Shown here piece by piece: positions 7,336 through 16,104 of a stretch of DNA of 32,989 nt. Source of the stretch: Candidatus Adiutrix sp. Lineage in GTDB: Bacteria > Desulfobacterota > Desulfarculia > Adiutricales > Adiutricaceae. Under the pieces are notes generated by a model. That model had not been told where the DNA came from, did no database searches, and saw only the letters and a list, made by a program, of their open reading frames with translations. The stretch lies in NCBI GenBank assembly GCA_031261565.1, contig JAISJK010000058.1, positions 1 to 32,989 of the forward strand, written 5' to 3'. The position numbers were made by a program, and so were the translations under genes. Position 1 is the first letter of the stretch. Each line of letters begins with the position of its first letter.

Positions 7336-8606
7336 AAGCCGCTCCTTTGATAGGTGTCGGTGGCGATCAGAATGTCGCGCTTCAGGGTGCGGTAATAATG
7401 GCTGGCCAGATTCTGGGCCTGCCGCCGGGTCTCGTCCAAATCCTCAAAATGCTGGTGAACCAGATTGACCACCTCGCCGTCAATGGCCTGGCCGGCCACC
7501 ATCCGGTCGAGGACGGCCAGGGCCCCACTGCCGGACATGCCCGGCCGGTAAGGCCGGTCTTCAGTCAGGGCGGTCAGGACATCGGCCACCGCCGTCAGCC
7601 GCGATTCCAGGGGAATATCCTCAGCCGTCAGGCCATTGGGGTAGCCTTGGCCGTTGAGTTTTTCGTGATGCCAGGCTCCCCAGGGCGAGACCTGCTCAAA
7701 ACCGGGGATAGCGGAGAGCACCTGCTGGCTGAGGAAGGCGTGGCGGCTGACGGCCTTAAACTCCTCAGGCTCTAATTTGCCCGGCTTTTCCAGGAGGTCA
7801 AGGGGGACGCCCACCTTGCCGATGTCGTGCAGCAGACCGGCGATGAAGATGACCTTCCGGTCACGCTCCGGCAGGCCGGCCAGCTCATGCAGGCGCCGCA
7901 CCAGATGGGCCACGCCGCTGGTATGGGTGGCGGTGAAAGGGCTGCGGGCATCAATGACGTGGGAGAAGAGGAGACAAAAGATGGTGGCGTCCTCCGGCCC
8001 CAGCATGAATTCCGGCTGGGGCGGCAATTGGAGGCGGCTGGCTTTTTCCGTCAGATTATCAAAAAAACCGGGGGAGTCGCAAAGCTCCAGAGCGGCCGCC
8101 AGGCTTTCCTGGGAGTAGGTCTGGCCGGTCTGCCGGGCCTTTTTTAAAGCCGATTTCAGGGTAGCGGCGGCGTCCCCCCCGGAGTGCAGGTGCATATCAA
8201 TCATATCGGCCAGGCCGACCAGGTGGCCGAAGCAGGCGGCCTCCCGATCCTCGTCCGGCACGGTGTCAATGGCCCGCCAGCTGATGTGGTGGTAGCGGAT
8301 TATTTTGGCCTCCAGCCGCAACAAATAGCAGGAGCGCAACAGAGTCCAGCCGGCCAGGCTGTGGCGGCTCATATCCTGTTCAAAAAAAAGGCTGTCGGAG
8401 GTTTCCTGGAGAGGGATGACCCCGACATCGTGGAGCATGGCCGCCATAACCACCCGGCTGCAGGTCAGGCGATCCATATGCAGACGGCCGCAAACCTGAT
8501 CAGTGATCAGGGCCACCCGCTGGTGATGATTGGCCAGAGTGGTGTTGACCAGATCCACGACCTCGGAAAAACCACGAATCAAATCAAACATATTAAGTAG
8601 CTGCAA
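7323..8606 (-). CDS. Tandem HD / HD-GYP domain protein (probable c-di-GMP phosphodiesterase)
   Basis: 427 residues, cytoplasmic. A first HD domain (about 25-150) carries NHHQRVALI and AAMLHDVGVIPL. The second (about 215-405) has ATHTSGVAHL, AGLLHDIGKVGVP and HHEKLNGQGYPNGL, the full HD-GYP signature, followed by AVADVLTALTEDRPYRPG. HD-GYP proteins hydrolyse cyclic di-GMP; all the metal-binding histidines and aspartates I would look for are visible in the second domain. The first HD domain may be regulatory. The start is TTG at 8606, chosen because GGGAGG lies five bases upstream; the in-frame ATG 15 bases later has no ribosome site. It follows the ACT gene by 24 nt and overlaps the antiporter by 13 nt. 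Confidence 0.88.
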   Translation of the reverse strand: MQLLNMFDLIRGFSEVVDLVNTTLANHHQRVALITDQVCGRLHMDRLTCSRVVMAAMLHDVGVIPLQETSDSLFFEQDMSRHSLAGWTLLRSCYLLRLEAKIIRYHHISWRAIDTVPDEDREAACFGHLVGLADMIDMHLHSGGDAAATLKSALKKARQTGQTYSQESLAAALELCDSPGFFDNLTEKASRLQLPPQPEFMLGPEDATIFCLLFSHVIDARSPFTATHTSGVAHLVRRLHELAGLPERDRKVIFIAGLLHDIGKVGVPLDLLEKPGKLEPEEFKAVSRHAFLSQQVLSAIPGFEQVSPWGAWHHEKLNGQGYPNGLTAEDIPLESRLTAVADVLTALTEDRPYRPGMSGSGALAVLDRMVAGQAIDGEVVNLVHQHFEDLDETRRQAQNLASHYYRTLKRDILIATDTYQRSGFCPT

Positions 8607-8630
8607 TACTGCCTCCCGCCGGTTGATATT

Positions 8631-9062
8631 TCACTGCTGATACAGTTCCGCCCGGGGAATGATCCGGCCAATGCCGGGCTTGATGGCCGAAAGGCCCCGA
8701 TCCAGATCATCGACCCGGAAAATCATGATAGCCACCGCCTGCTGATGGCTAAAAAAGGCATACATGTATTCCACGCTGACGCCGGCCGCCTGAAAGGCGA
8801 TTAATATCTCGCCCAATCCCCCCGGCCGGTCAGGCACTTCCACCGCCAGCACCTCGGTCACCTGGGCGGAAAAGCCCTGCTCGCTCAGCGCTCGCCGGCC
8901 GTCTTCCGGCCGGTCGACGATGAGCCGCAGCACGCCGTATTCCATTGTGTCGGCCAGGGACAGAGCCCGGATATTGATATTGTTTTTGGCCAGGGCCGTA
9001 GCCACCTCGGCCAGCCGGCCGGGCTTGTTTTCAATAAATATTGATAACTGCTCAACTTTCAT
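8631..9062 (-). CDS. Tandem ACT-domain regulatory protein
   Basis: 143 residues made of two ACT domains: about 3-65 (QLSIFIENKPGRLAEVATAL, NINIRALSLADT) and about 70-135 (VLAVEVPDRPGGLGEILIAF, GVSVEYMYAFF). ACT domains bind amino acids. This type is regularly found beside phenylacetate-CoA ligase genes in anaerobes and may sense an aromatic or branched-chain amino acid. I chose the ATG at 9062, six bases after GAGGTG, over the GTG at 9074 that overlaps the paaK stop. Gene order and spacing (8 nt after paaK) indicate an operon. Confidence 0.85.
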   Translation of the reverse strand: MKVEQLSIFIENKPGRLAEVATALAKNNINIRALSLADTMEYGVLRLIVDRPEDGRRALSEQGFSAQVTEVLAVEVPDRPGGLGEILIAFQAAGVSVEYMYAFFSHQQAVAIMIFRVDDLDRGLSAIKPGIGRIIPRAELYQQ

Positions 9063-9070
9063 GGGACACC

Positions 9071-10390
9071 TCACATTTTATCGCCGCGTTTATCAATGAC
9101 CCGCTGAGCCTTGCCCTCGCTCCGGGCCAGGACGCGGGGCTCCACCAGCCGGATTTCAGCGGTTATGCCGAGAAATTCCTTAATCCGATGGCCCAGTTGA
9201 CGAGTCATCTGCTGCAGATGCCGCACTTCGCCGCCGGCCGGAAAATTATCGGCCAGTTCCACGGCCACGACCATCTGGTCAAGGTTATCCACCCGGTCAA
9301 CCGTGATCTGGTAATTGGGCGACAGGCCCTCGGTTTCCACCAGGACAGCTTCAATCTGCGAGGGATAGACATTGACCCCGCGAATAATCAGCATATCATC
9401 GGAGCGGCCCGTCAGCCGGCCTATCCGCCGGTGAGTGCGGCCGCAGCGACAGGGCGTCGGATCCAGCCTGGTGATGTCGCGGGTGCGGTAGCGCACCAGG
9501 GGCACGGCCTCTTTGGTCAGGGTGGTCAGCACCAGCTCGCCCTCTTCGCCGTAGGGCAACACCCGGCCCGTGGCCGGGTCAATGATTTCCGGCAGGAAGT
9601 GGTCTTCAAAGACGTGCAGGCCGCACTTGGAATCCACGCACTCCATGGCCACGCCCGGCCCCATGATTTCCGAGAGGCCATAGACGTTCATGGCGTTGAT
9701 GCCCATCCGGCTCTCAATCGTCCGGCGCATTTCCTCCGACCAGGGCTCGGCCCCGAAGACGCCTGTTTTCAGAGACATGACTGATTTGTCACGGAAATCC
9801 AGGCCCTCTTCCAGGGCCGCCTCGTGCAGATGCAGGGCGTAGGAGGGGGTGCAGCAGAGCACGGTGGCCCCGAAATCGCGCATGAACTGCACCTGGCGGC
9901 GGGTGGCACCGCTGGAGGAAGGCACCACAGTGGCCCCGATGCGCTCGGCGCCGTAATGGGCGCCCAGACCGCCGGTGAAGAGGCCATAGCCATAGGCCAC
10001 GTGAATCAGGTCCTGCCGGCTGGCCCCGGCGGCGGCCAGGGAGCGGGCCATCAGGTCGGCCCAGTTGTCAATGTCCCGCCGGGTATAGCCCACTACCGAG
10101 ACCCGCCCGGTGGTGCCGCTGGAAGCGTGAAGGCGGACCACGTTATCCCGGGGCACGGCGAACAGGCCGTAGGGGTAGTGATCCCGCAGGTGCTGCTTTT
10201 CGGTGAAGGGCAGCCGCTCCAAATCTTTGAGGCTGCGGATCTGGTCGGGTTTGAGCCCCAGCTCATCGAATTTTTGGGCGTAAAAGGGCACATTGGCGTA
10301 AACCCGGCAGCACAGATCCTGGAGGCGGCGCAGTTGCAGGGCCTCCAGCTCATCGCGGGGCAGGGTTTCATTCTCCAGGTCAAAGATCAT
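9071..10390 (-). CDS. paaK: Phenylacetate-CoA ligase
   Basis: 439 residues, the usual length. It is an adenylate-forming enzyme that makes phenylacetyl-CoA (or a related aryl-CoA) from acid, ATP and CoA. Motifs: phosphate-binding [19 protein letters not shown] (about 85-105), [16 protein letters not shown] (about 235-250), [13 protein letters not shown] (about 295-308) and [20 protein letters not shown] (about 328-347). A cysteine-rich [11 protein letters not shown] turn sits between the last two. The paired ACT gene suggests a role in salvage of aromatic acids from amino-acid fermentation, often with indolepyruvate oxidoreductase, which is not in this window. It follows glgB by 16 nt. Aryl substrate range cannot be read from sequence. 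Confidence 0.92.
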   Translation of the reverse strand: MIFDLENETLPRDELEALQLRRLQDLCCRVYANVPFYAQKFDELGLKPDQIRSLKDLERLPFTEKQHLRDHYPYGLFAVPRDNVVRLHASSGTTGRVSVVGYTRRDIDNWADLMARSLAAAGASRQDLIHVAYGYGLFTGGLGAHYGAERIGATVVPSSSGATRRQVQFMRDFGATVLCCTPSYALHLHEAALEEGLDFRDKSVMSLKTGVFGAEPWSEEMRRTIESRMGINAMNVYGLSEIMGPGVAMECVDSKCGLHVFEDHFLPEIIDPATGRVLPYGEEGELVLTTLTKEAVPLVRYRTRDITRLDPTPCRCGRTHRRIGRLTGRSDDMLIIRGVNVYPSQIEAVLVETEGLSPNYQITVDRVDNLDQMVVAVELADNFPAGGEVRHLQQMTRQLGHRIKEFLGITAEIRLVEPRVLARSEGKAQRVIDKRGDKM

Positions 10391-10406
10391 GATGTCATCC
10401 TCAAAA

Positions 10407-12596
10407 TTAGCGTTTTAAGGCCAGCATGGCCAGAGGCGGTAAAGTCAGGTTGAGGCTCTGAGGCCGGCCGTGGGCGGCCAGAGGCTCGGTCTCCAGGCCC
10501 CCGCCCAGGCCCAGGTTGGATCCGGCGTAAAAAGCCGAGTCGGAATTCATAATTTCGCGCCAGAAACCGGGCCGGGGCACGCCCAGGCGATAGCCCGGGC
10601 GGGGCACCGGGGTGAAATTGAAAACGAAGAGGATCTCGTCTTCGGGGTCAAAGCCCCGGCGGATAAAGCTGACCACCGTGGCCTCCTGGTCGTGGAAATC
10701 AACCCATTCAAAACCCTGGCCGCTGCAATCCAGCTCATACAGGGCCGGTTCGCGGCGGTAGAGGCTGTTGAGATCGCGGGTATAGTTCTGGAGGCCGCGA
10801 TGGTAGTCGCGGTATTGGTAGCCGGGGCTGAGGAGATCCCAGGAGAGCTGATCGTCATGGTTCCACTCGCCGATCTGGCCAAATTCACCGCCCATGAACA
10901 GGAGCTTTTTCCCCGGCTCGGCGAACATATAGCCCAAGAGGAGACGCAGATTGGCGCTTTTCTGCCAGTAATCACCTGGCATTTTATCCCACAGCGAGCG
11001 CTTGCCGTAAACCACCTCATCGTGGGACAGGGGCAGGCAGAAATTTTCATGGAAGGCGTAGAGCAGGGCGAAGGTCAGCCGCTCCATGTGATAACGGCGG
11101 TGGATGGGCTCTTTGGACATAAAGTCGAGCATATCGTGCATCCAGCCCATGTTCCACTTAAACATGAAACCCAGGCCGCCCAGGTGTACCGGCCGGGAGA
11201 CGGCCGGAAAGGCCGTGGATTCCTCGGCGATGGTCAGGGCCCCGGGATAGAGCTCGTAAAGCTTGGTATTCAGCGTTTTGATGAATTCCAGAGTTTCCAG
11301 ATTTTCCCGGCCGCCATACTGATTGGGGATCCAGTCGCCCGGTTCCCGGGAGTAGTCCAGATAGATCATGGAGGCCACCGCGTCCACCCGCAGGGCGTCG
11401 ATATGATATTGATCCACCCAGAAGAGGGCGTTGGCCACCAGGAAATTTTTGACCTCGTTGCGGCCGTAGTTGAAAATCAGGGTGCCCCAGTCGCGGTGCT
11501 CCCCCTGGCGGGGGTCGGCGTGCTCGTAAAGATGGGTGCCGTCAAAATTCTCCAGGGCGTAGGCATCGCGGGGGAAATGGCCCGGCACCCAGTCAATGAT
11601 CACCCCGAGGCCCGCCTGGTGGAGACAGTCAATGAGGTAACGCAGGTCGTCGGGCGAGCCGAAGCGGGAGGTGGCGGCATAGTAGCCGGTGACCTGGTAG
11701 CCCCAGGAGGCGTCAAAGGGGTGCTCGGCCAGGGGCATGAATTCGACCCAGTTGAAGCCCATATCCGTAAGGTAGGGCACCAGGCGGTCGGCCGCCTCCC
11801 GGTAGGTCAGCCACTCCCGCTCATGGTTTCTCATCCAGGAGCCTAGGTGGATTTCATAGATGCTCATGGGGCGGCTCAGGAAGTTTGATTTGGCCCGCCG
11901 GCTGATCCAATCCTGATCCCCCCACTGGTAGTTGTTCAGGTCGTAAACCACCGAGGCCGTCTTGGGCCGCTGCTCCATCTGGAAAGCCATGGGGTCGCTT
12001 TTAATCAGCAGGGCGCCGCTCTGGGTGAGGATTTCATATTTATAGAGGGTGCCCACCCTGGCGTGGGGAATGAACAGTTCCCAGACGCCGGAGGAACCCC
12101 GGGGCCGCAGATGGTGGCGGCGGCCATCCCAGAAATTGCCGTCGCCCACTAGGCTGACCTGCCGGGCCGAGGGAGCCCAGACAGCAAAGGCCACCCCTTT
12201 GACGCCCTGGTGGGTCAGGGGGTGAGCCCCGAGCTTGTGGTAAATCTGGTAGTGATTGCCCTGGTTCCACAGGAAGAGGTCATACTCGGACAAGACCGGG
12301 CCGAAACTGTAGGCGTCATAAAAAGTGGAGCGGCCGCCCGGCTCAAAGAGGGCTTCCAGGCGGTAGGGCTGAAAGTCATGGGGGCCGGCCTGGAAAGATT
12401 CAAAGAGGCCCTCGGGGTCGACCCGGGCCAGTTCCAGCCGGCCGGAGGGCAACAGGGCCGCCACCTGCCGGGCGCCGGGGATGTAGGCCCGGAAGACAGT
12501 GCCGGAGAGGCCGCCCTGCCTCGAGGGGTGGGTGCCGAGCACACTAAAGGGATCGGAAATTTGCCCGGCCATAAAGAGTTTAGCCTGTTTATCCAT
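10407..12596 (-). CDS. glgB: 1,4-alpha-glucan branching enzyme
   Basis: 729 residues, normal for the family. It introduces alpha-1,6 branches into glycogen. There is an N-terminal domain with FSVLGTHP, a CBM48 domain (about 120-215, [21 protein letters not shown]), then the GH13 barrel with [20 protein letters not shown] (about 290-310), the nucleophile in [15 protein letters not shown] (about 400), the acid/base in [10 protein letters not shown] (about 458) and [10 protein letters not shown] (about 527). The C-terminal beta domain ends at [17 protein letters not shown] lies upstream of the ATG. It is the first gene of the minus-strand operon with paaK, an ACT protein, HD-GYP and nhaD. No other glycogen genes are in the window. 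Confidence 0.95.
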   Translation of the reverse strand: MDKQAKLFMAGQISDPFSVLGTHPSRQGGLSGTVFRAYIPGARQVAALLPSGRLELARVDPEGLFESFQAGPHDFQPYRLEALFEPGGRSTFYDAYSFGPVLSEYDLFLWNQGNHYQIYHKLGAHPLTHQGVKGVAFAVWAPSARQVSLVGDGNFWDGRRHHLRPRGSSGVWELFIPHARVGTLYKYEILTQSGALLIKSDPMAFQMEQRPKTASVVYDLNNYQWGDQDWISRRAKSNFLSRPMSIYEIHLGSWMRNHEREWLTYREAADRLVPYLTDMGFNWVEFMPLAEHPFDASWGYQVTGYYAATSRFGSPDDLRYLIDCLHQAGLGVIIDWVPGHFPRDAYALENFDGTHLYEHADPRQGEHRDWGTLIFNYGRNEVKNFLVANALFWVDQYHIDALRVDAVASMIYLDYSREPGDWIPNQYGGRENLETLEFIKTLNTKLYELYPGALTIAEESTAFPAVSRPVHLGGLGFMFKWNMGWMHDMLDFMSKEPIHRRYHMERLTFALLYAFHENFCLPLSHDEVVYGKRSLWDKMPGDYWQKSANLRLLLGYMFAEPGKKLLFMGGEFGQIGEWNHDDQLSWDLLSPGYQYRDYHRGLQNYTRDLNSLYRREPALYELDCSGQGFEWVDFHDQEATVVSFIRRGFDPEDEILFVFNFTPVPRPGYRLGVPRPGFWREIMNSDSAFYAGSNLGLGGGLETEPLAAHGRPQSLNLTLPPLAMLALKR

Positions 12597-12617
12597 TCTG
12601 GTGCGCTCCTAGATAGA

Positions 12618-12645
12618 TTGCCTTTTTTGCATTTTATCATATAAT
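12618..12645 (+). promoter_or_regulatory. Sigma-70-type promoter for the CNNM/CorC gene
   Basis: TTGCCT at 12618-12623 (4 of 6 consensus), a 16-base spacer and a perfect TATAAT at 12640-12645. Transcription should begin at about 12652, only a few bases before the ATG at 12655, so the mRNA is predicted to be leaderless or nearly so. There is no ribosome-binding sequence upstream of that ATG. Confidence 0.6.
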
Positions 12646-12654
12646 GGGCAAATA

Positions 12655-14007
12655 ATGAATACCGCCTTAACTCTCGCCGCCGCCTTTGGTCTGGTTCTGC
12701 TCAACGGCTTCTTTGTGGCCGCTGAATTCGCCTTTGTCAAAGCCCGCTCCACCCGTCTGGAAGTCCTCTCCCGGGAGGGCGACCGGCGGGCCAAGGCCGC
12801 TCTTTTCGGCCGGGATCACCTGGAGGCCTATCTTTCAGTCTGCCAACTGGGCATAACCCTGGCTAGCCTGGGGCTGGGCTGGCTGGGCGAGCCGGCTGTG
12901 GGCGCCCTGCTCCGGCCTCTGTTTGGGCTGGCCGGCCTGGCCAGTTCCCCTCTGGCCTCCACCCTGTCGCTGGTCATCGGCTTCGCTGTCATCACTTTTG
13001 TCCACGTGGTTTTCGGCGAGCAGGCCCCCAAGACCATCTCCATCCGAGCCGCTGAAAGCGCCGTGCTGCTCCTGGCCTACCCCATGCGGTTTTGCTATTA
13101 CCTGTTTCTGCCGGGGGTCAAAATCCTCAATTCAGCCTCGGCCCTGACCGTCCGCCTGGTGGGGGCCGGCCACCTCCAGACCAGCGAGGCCCACTCCACG
13201 GACGAGCTCAAAATCCTGATAGCCGAATCCAAGGCCGGCGGCCAACTGGACGCTGATGAAGAGCGCTTTGTCAACAATATCTTTAACCTTGATCGCCGCA
13301 GCGCCCGGGACATCATGATCCACCGCACCCGGGTCGATTCCCTGGCCACCACCGACACTGTGGGCCAGGCCATCAATCTGGTGCTGGAGAAAGGCCACAC
13401 CCGCGTGCCGCTCTTTGCCGGGGACAAAGACAATGTGGTCGGCTTTCTCCACGCCAAAGACCTGCTGAACGAGCCCCCGGATAAGAGCCTGGACTCGCTG
13501 GCCCGCCCGGCCCTCTATATTTATGACCACCTGCCCATTGACGAGGTGCTGGAGCATATGCGGCGGAAAAACCAGCAGTTTGGCTTGGTCTGGGATGAAT
13601 ATGGCAGTTGGCAGGGGCTGATTACCATGGAGGATGTCATTGAGGCCATTGTCGGGGCCCTGCAGGATGAGTTTGACCACGAAACGCCCAAAGTCGTCCC
13701 CGGGCCGGAGGGTTCCTTCCTGGTGGACAGCACCGTCTCCCCGGATGAGTTAAAGGACTATCTGCCCCTGACCCTCGGCCCCGACGCCCAGGAGCATTAC
13801 CACACCCTGGCCGCCCTGCTGGTGGAAAAATTCGGTGAAGTGCCCCGGGAGGGCGATTCCCTGGAGCTTTACGGCGCTCTTTTCACGATCCTGACCCTTG
13901 ACAACCACACCATTTCCAAAATATCGGTGGCCCCCCTGGCTGCGGAAGTCAATCCTGATCCGGCCCCTCCAACTGAGCCAGATGCTGGTAATAGCGAACC
14001 CGCTTGA
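12655..14007 (+). CDS. CNNM-family (DUF21-CBS-CorC_HlyC) transport protein
   Basis: 450 residues. An N-terminal DUF21/CNNM membrane domain (about 1-190, four hydrophobic segments; LLNGFFVAAEFAFVKARSTR, FGEQAPKTISIR) is followed by two CBS domains (about 210-325; DIMIHRTRVDSL, WDEYGSWQGLITMEDVIEAI) and a CorC_HlyC domain (about 345-430). Older annotation calls these hemolysins. The current view is a divalent metal exporter, probably Mg2+, gated by nucleotide binding to the CBS pair. The substrate is inferred from the family. It is divergent from glgB, and its 3' end overlaps the convergent M48-like gene by 59 bp. The last about 20 residues are a proline-rich tail lying in that overlap. Confidence 0.9.
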   Translation: MNTALTLAAAFGLVLLNGFFVAAEFAFVKARSTRLEVLSREGDRRAKAALFGRDHLEAYLSVCQLGITLASLGLGWLGEPAVGALLRPLFGLAGLASSPLASTLSLVIGFAVITFVHVVFGEQAPKTISIRAAESAVLLLAYPMRFCYYLFLPGVKILNSASALTVRLVGAGHLQTSEAHSTDELKILIAESKAGGQLDADEERFVNNIFNLDRRSARDIMIHRTRVDSLATTDTVGQAINLVLEKGHTRVPLFAGDKDNVVGFLHAKDLLNEPPDKSLDSLARPALYIYDHLPIDEVLEHMRRKNQQFGLVWDEYGSWQGLITMEDVIEAIVGALQDEFDHETPKVVPGPEGSFLVDSTVSPDELKDYLPLTLGPDAQEHYHTLAALLVEKFGEVPREGDSLELYGALFTILTLDNHTISKISVAPLAAEVNPDPAPPTEPDAGNSEPA

Positions 14008-15100
14008 GGAAAACCCGGCGGCTGTAGTGGCGGCGGAAAAGCTCCCGCCAGGCCGGTGGGTGGTCTTCCTCTAAATTTTGGTCAGCCAAAGTGGCCAGGG
14101 CCGCCGGCAGAGCCCCCTCGTCCTGAAGCAGGGCCACGGCCGCCGCCGCCAGTTGGGCCTCCATGTTTCTGAAAGTCAGGCGGCTGGCCAGCTCGGCCCC
14201 GCCATAGGCGAGCCAGGCGGCCGCCCAGACCAGGGTGATGAGGGCCGGGCTGAAGGCCAGAGGGTAGCCCCACAACTGGACGCCCAGAGTGCTGATGAGG
14301 ATGGAGCCCAGGGGAATGGCCACGGCCACGGCGCAGAGACGCAGGAGCAGGAATTTCAGCGTGGTCTTGACCAGGGCGCCGACGAGAGCGGTGACCACCA
14401 TGACCGCCAGTTCCCGGGGGGTGAAGGCCACCAGATTTTTTTCCGGAATAATCAGGCGCCGGCTGGAGCCGAGCCCCTCCAGGCGGGGCGGCGTCAGCTC
14501 CGGATTAAAGCTGGTCGAGACCAGGATGGCCTGGTCAGACAGGCCGGTTTTGGTCGCCCAGTGGCGGATGCGCCTGACCAGATCGGCCTCCAGCTCGCCC
14601 TCTTGGAGGGGCCGCAACTGCTCCGGCCGCCAGAGACCGGGCCGGAAAGCGGCCAGGGCGGTCAGGGCCAGCCCCAGGCCCAGGGCCGACCAGGTCCAGA
14701 CCGGCAGGCTCAGATAGACCAGCCCCAGAAAGAGCAGCGCCGAGACCAGGCCGAGAAGCAGCCCCCTCCGGAGATCAAGGGCGGCCAGCCGCCGGAAGCG
14801 CCGGGCGGGCGGCTGCGGGTCGAGGCCAAAGTCGGCCGCCAGTTTGGCCTGGCCGCTGACAAAAGGCAGGCGAAACAGGCCCACAAACAGCATCATCAGC
14901 CCAATGGCCGCAACGCCCCCGGCCGGGGCCCCCAGGGCCGCCGTCAGATAGTGGCCCATAAACCAGCCCAGGCCGGCCATCAGCAGGCCCAGGGCCATAA
15001 ACTCAGACAGGCGCAGACCAACGGCCAGATTCAGTTTTAACAAGTTGTATATTTCCAGACGCTCGGTCTTATCGGCGATGGTGGTAAATTTTTTAAACAT
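13949..15100 (-). CDS. M48/Ste24-like membrane protein lacking the zinc motif (pseudoprotease)
   Basis: 383 residues. The layout follows Ste24/HtpX-like M48 peptidases: N-terminal membrane segments, an FGLDPQPPARRFRRLAALDL stretch, two hydrophobic segments, a soluble part with IRHWATKTGLSDQAILV and LGSSRRLIIPEKNLVAFTPR, further membrane segments, and a C-terminal helical tail. Where M48 enzymes have HExxH (…FTPxELxxVxxHELGH…) this protein reads FTPRELAVMVVTALVGALV, so both histidines and the glutamate are replaced. The third ligand in the RxEYxAD segment aligns with FRNMEAQ and is also lost. It is therefore likely non-catalytic. The ATG at 15100 has GAGGCG about four bases upstream and was preferred to the longer 15142 start. 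I assign the family from layout and motif position, not from a search. Confidence 0.65.
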   Translation of the reverse strand: MFKKFTTIADKTERLEIYNLLKLNLAVGLRLSEFMALGLLMAGLGWFMGHYLTAALGAPAGGVAAIGLMMLFVGLFRLPFVSGQAKLAADFGLDPQPPARRFRRLAALDLRRGLLLGLVSALLFLGLVYLSLPVWTWSALGLGLALTALAAFRPGLWRPEQLRPLQEGELEADLVRRIRHWATKTGLSDQAILVSTSFNPELTPPRLEGLGSSRRLIIPEKNLVAFTPRELAVMVVTALVGALVKTTLKFLLLRLCAVAVAIPLGSILISTLGVQLWGYPLAFSPALITLVWAAAWLAYGGAELASRLTFRNMEAQLAAAAVALLQDEGALPAALATLADQNLEEDHPPAWRELFRRHYSRRVFLKRVRYYQHLAQLEGPDQD

Positions 15101-15118
15101 TCGCGCCTCGTTTTTGGA

Positions 15119-15124
15119 TATAAT
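15119..15124 (+). promoter_or_regulatory. -10 element for the KptA-like gene
   Basis: A perfect TATAAT lies 33 nt before the start codon, in the 56-bp divergent gap shared with the M48-like gene. No clear -35 hexamer is seen, so the promoter may depend on an activator or an unusual -35. Confidence 0.45.
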
Positions 15125-15156
15125 TTCCAAAGATAGTATCACAGCGAGGCGGAAAT

Positions 15157-15909
15157 ATGGCTAAAAAAACCACTCAGAAACAGGACAGTCTGGAAAAACT
15201 GCTGCGCTATATTTTGGGGCTGCGCCCGGATGAATTCGGGCTGCACCCGGACGAAAATGGCTATGTGGCCGTCAAGGCCCTCCTGGCCGCCCTCCATGAT
15301 GAGGAAGGCTGGCGCGGGGTGCGCGAGGGGCAGTTGGCCCTGCTGGCCAACCAGCCAGGCGATCAGGCCCTCCTGGAAATTGAGGGCCAGCAGGTTAGGC
15401 TCAAGCCCTCTCTGGCCAGTCTGCCGCCGGAACCGCCGGGGCCGGAGCAAATGCCCAAACTGCTCTATCTGCCCTTAAAGCCAGCGGCCTGGCCGGTCAT
15501 CAGCGAGCGGGGCCTGACCCCCAAGCCCGGGGAGACCGTGGCCCGGCTCTGGTCGGATCAGGAGCTGGCCAGCCGGATCGCCCGCCGCTGGTCGCCGGCC
15601 CCGGTACTGGTCACTGTCCGGGCCATGGCCGCCCGCCAGGCCGGGGCCCAATTTGTGCCCTGGTCAGAGCTGCTCTGGCTGACCACGGAGGTGCCGGCCG
15701 CTTTCCTCACCGGCCCGCCCGTGCCCCCTAAAGCAGAAGAGCCGCCCCAGCGGCCGGCCAAAGACAAAAAGCCGGAACCGGCCGGCTCCTTTCACCTCGG
15801 TGCCCCGGAGCCGGAAGTGCATCGGGGCAAGACCAAGGGCAAACACGGCGATGCCCCCGACTGGAAAAACCAGGTGCGGCGCGACCGGCGTAGGGATCGG
15901 GAGGATTGA
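15157..15909 (+). CDS. KptA/Tpt1-like protein with degenerate catalytic residues
   Basis: 250 residues. The first about 190 follow RNA 2'-phosphotransferase (KptA/Tpt1). LLRYILGLRPDEFGLHPDEN matches the N-terminal winged-helix start (YVLRHxPxxxGLxxDxxGW). LLANQPGDQALLEIEGQQVR matches the next segment. LLYLPLKPAAWPVISERGL matches VLYHGTxxxxxxSIxxxGL, and LLWLTTEVPAAFL matches VWLxxxVPxxFI. However, the catalytic RH pair is GL, YHGT is YLPL, and the GQRQHVHLS segment is GETVARLWS. The NAD+-dependent removal of an RNA 2'-phosphate is thus unlikely. The last about 55 residues are a proline- and then lysine/arginine-rich tail, plausible for nucleic-acid binding. GAGGCGG precedes the ATG. It is divergent from the M48-like gene. 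Confidence 0.65.
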   Translation: MAKKTTQKQDSLEKLLRYILGLRPDEFGLHPDENGYVAVKALLAALHDEEGWRGVREGQLALLANQPGDQALLEIEGQQVRLKPSLASLPPEPPGPEQMPKLLYLPLKPAAWPVISERGLTPKPGETVARLWSDQELASRIARRWSPAPVLVTVRAMAARQAGAQFVPWSELLWLTTEVPAAFLTGPPVPPKAEEPPQRPAKDKKPEPAGSFHLGAPEPEVHRGKTKGKHGDAPDWKNQVRRDRRRDRED

Positions 15910-16104
15910 GGGGGGGGGTAGCTAAAACGGTTTGCGTTCCCTGATGTTCTTGAGTGGCCTTTGGCCTGGGGGCTTTCCTGCGCCCCTGCCTTTGACCTCA
16001 AACCTTTATTCGGTTTTGGTTTTCTCTTAAAAGCCACCCCGTTGGGCAGATAAACCGGCAGTTGCGAAATGCCTTCCAAAGATGTTTAACCCTGCCGCAA
16101 TCAC
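15910..16104. other. Convergent intergenic spacer
   Basis: It separates the 3' ends of the KptA-like gene and cooC. It begins with a run of nine G directly after the stop codon. I see no gene, no convincing terminator with a T-tract, and no repeat. Confidence 0.5.

Noticed and set aside
10470-11846. Long plus-strand frame of 458 codons inside glgB
   Set aside because: It is antisense to a clearly functional glgB and its product is low-complexity from the GC-rich mirror frame.
14078-15040. Plus-strand frame of 320 codons opposite the M48-like gene
   Set aside because: A glutamine/glycine-rich mirror-frame product without a start signal. The minus-strand frame has the membrane pattern and ribosome site expected of a real gene.
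15910-15918. Run of nine G as a phase-variation tract
   Set aside because: It begins right after the stop codon of the KptA-like gene, so slippage would not change the protein; no other gene depends on it.
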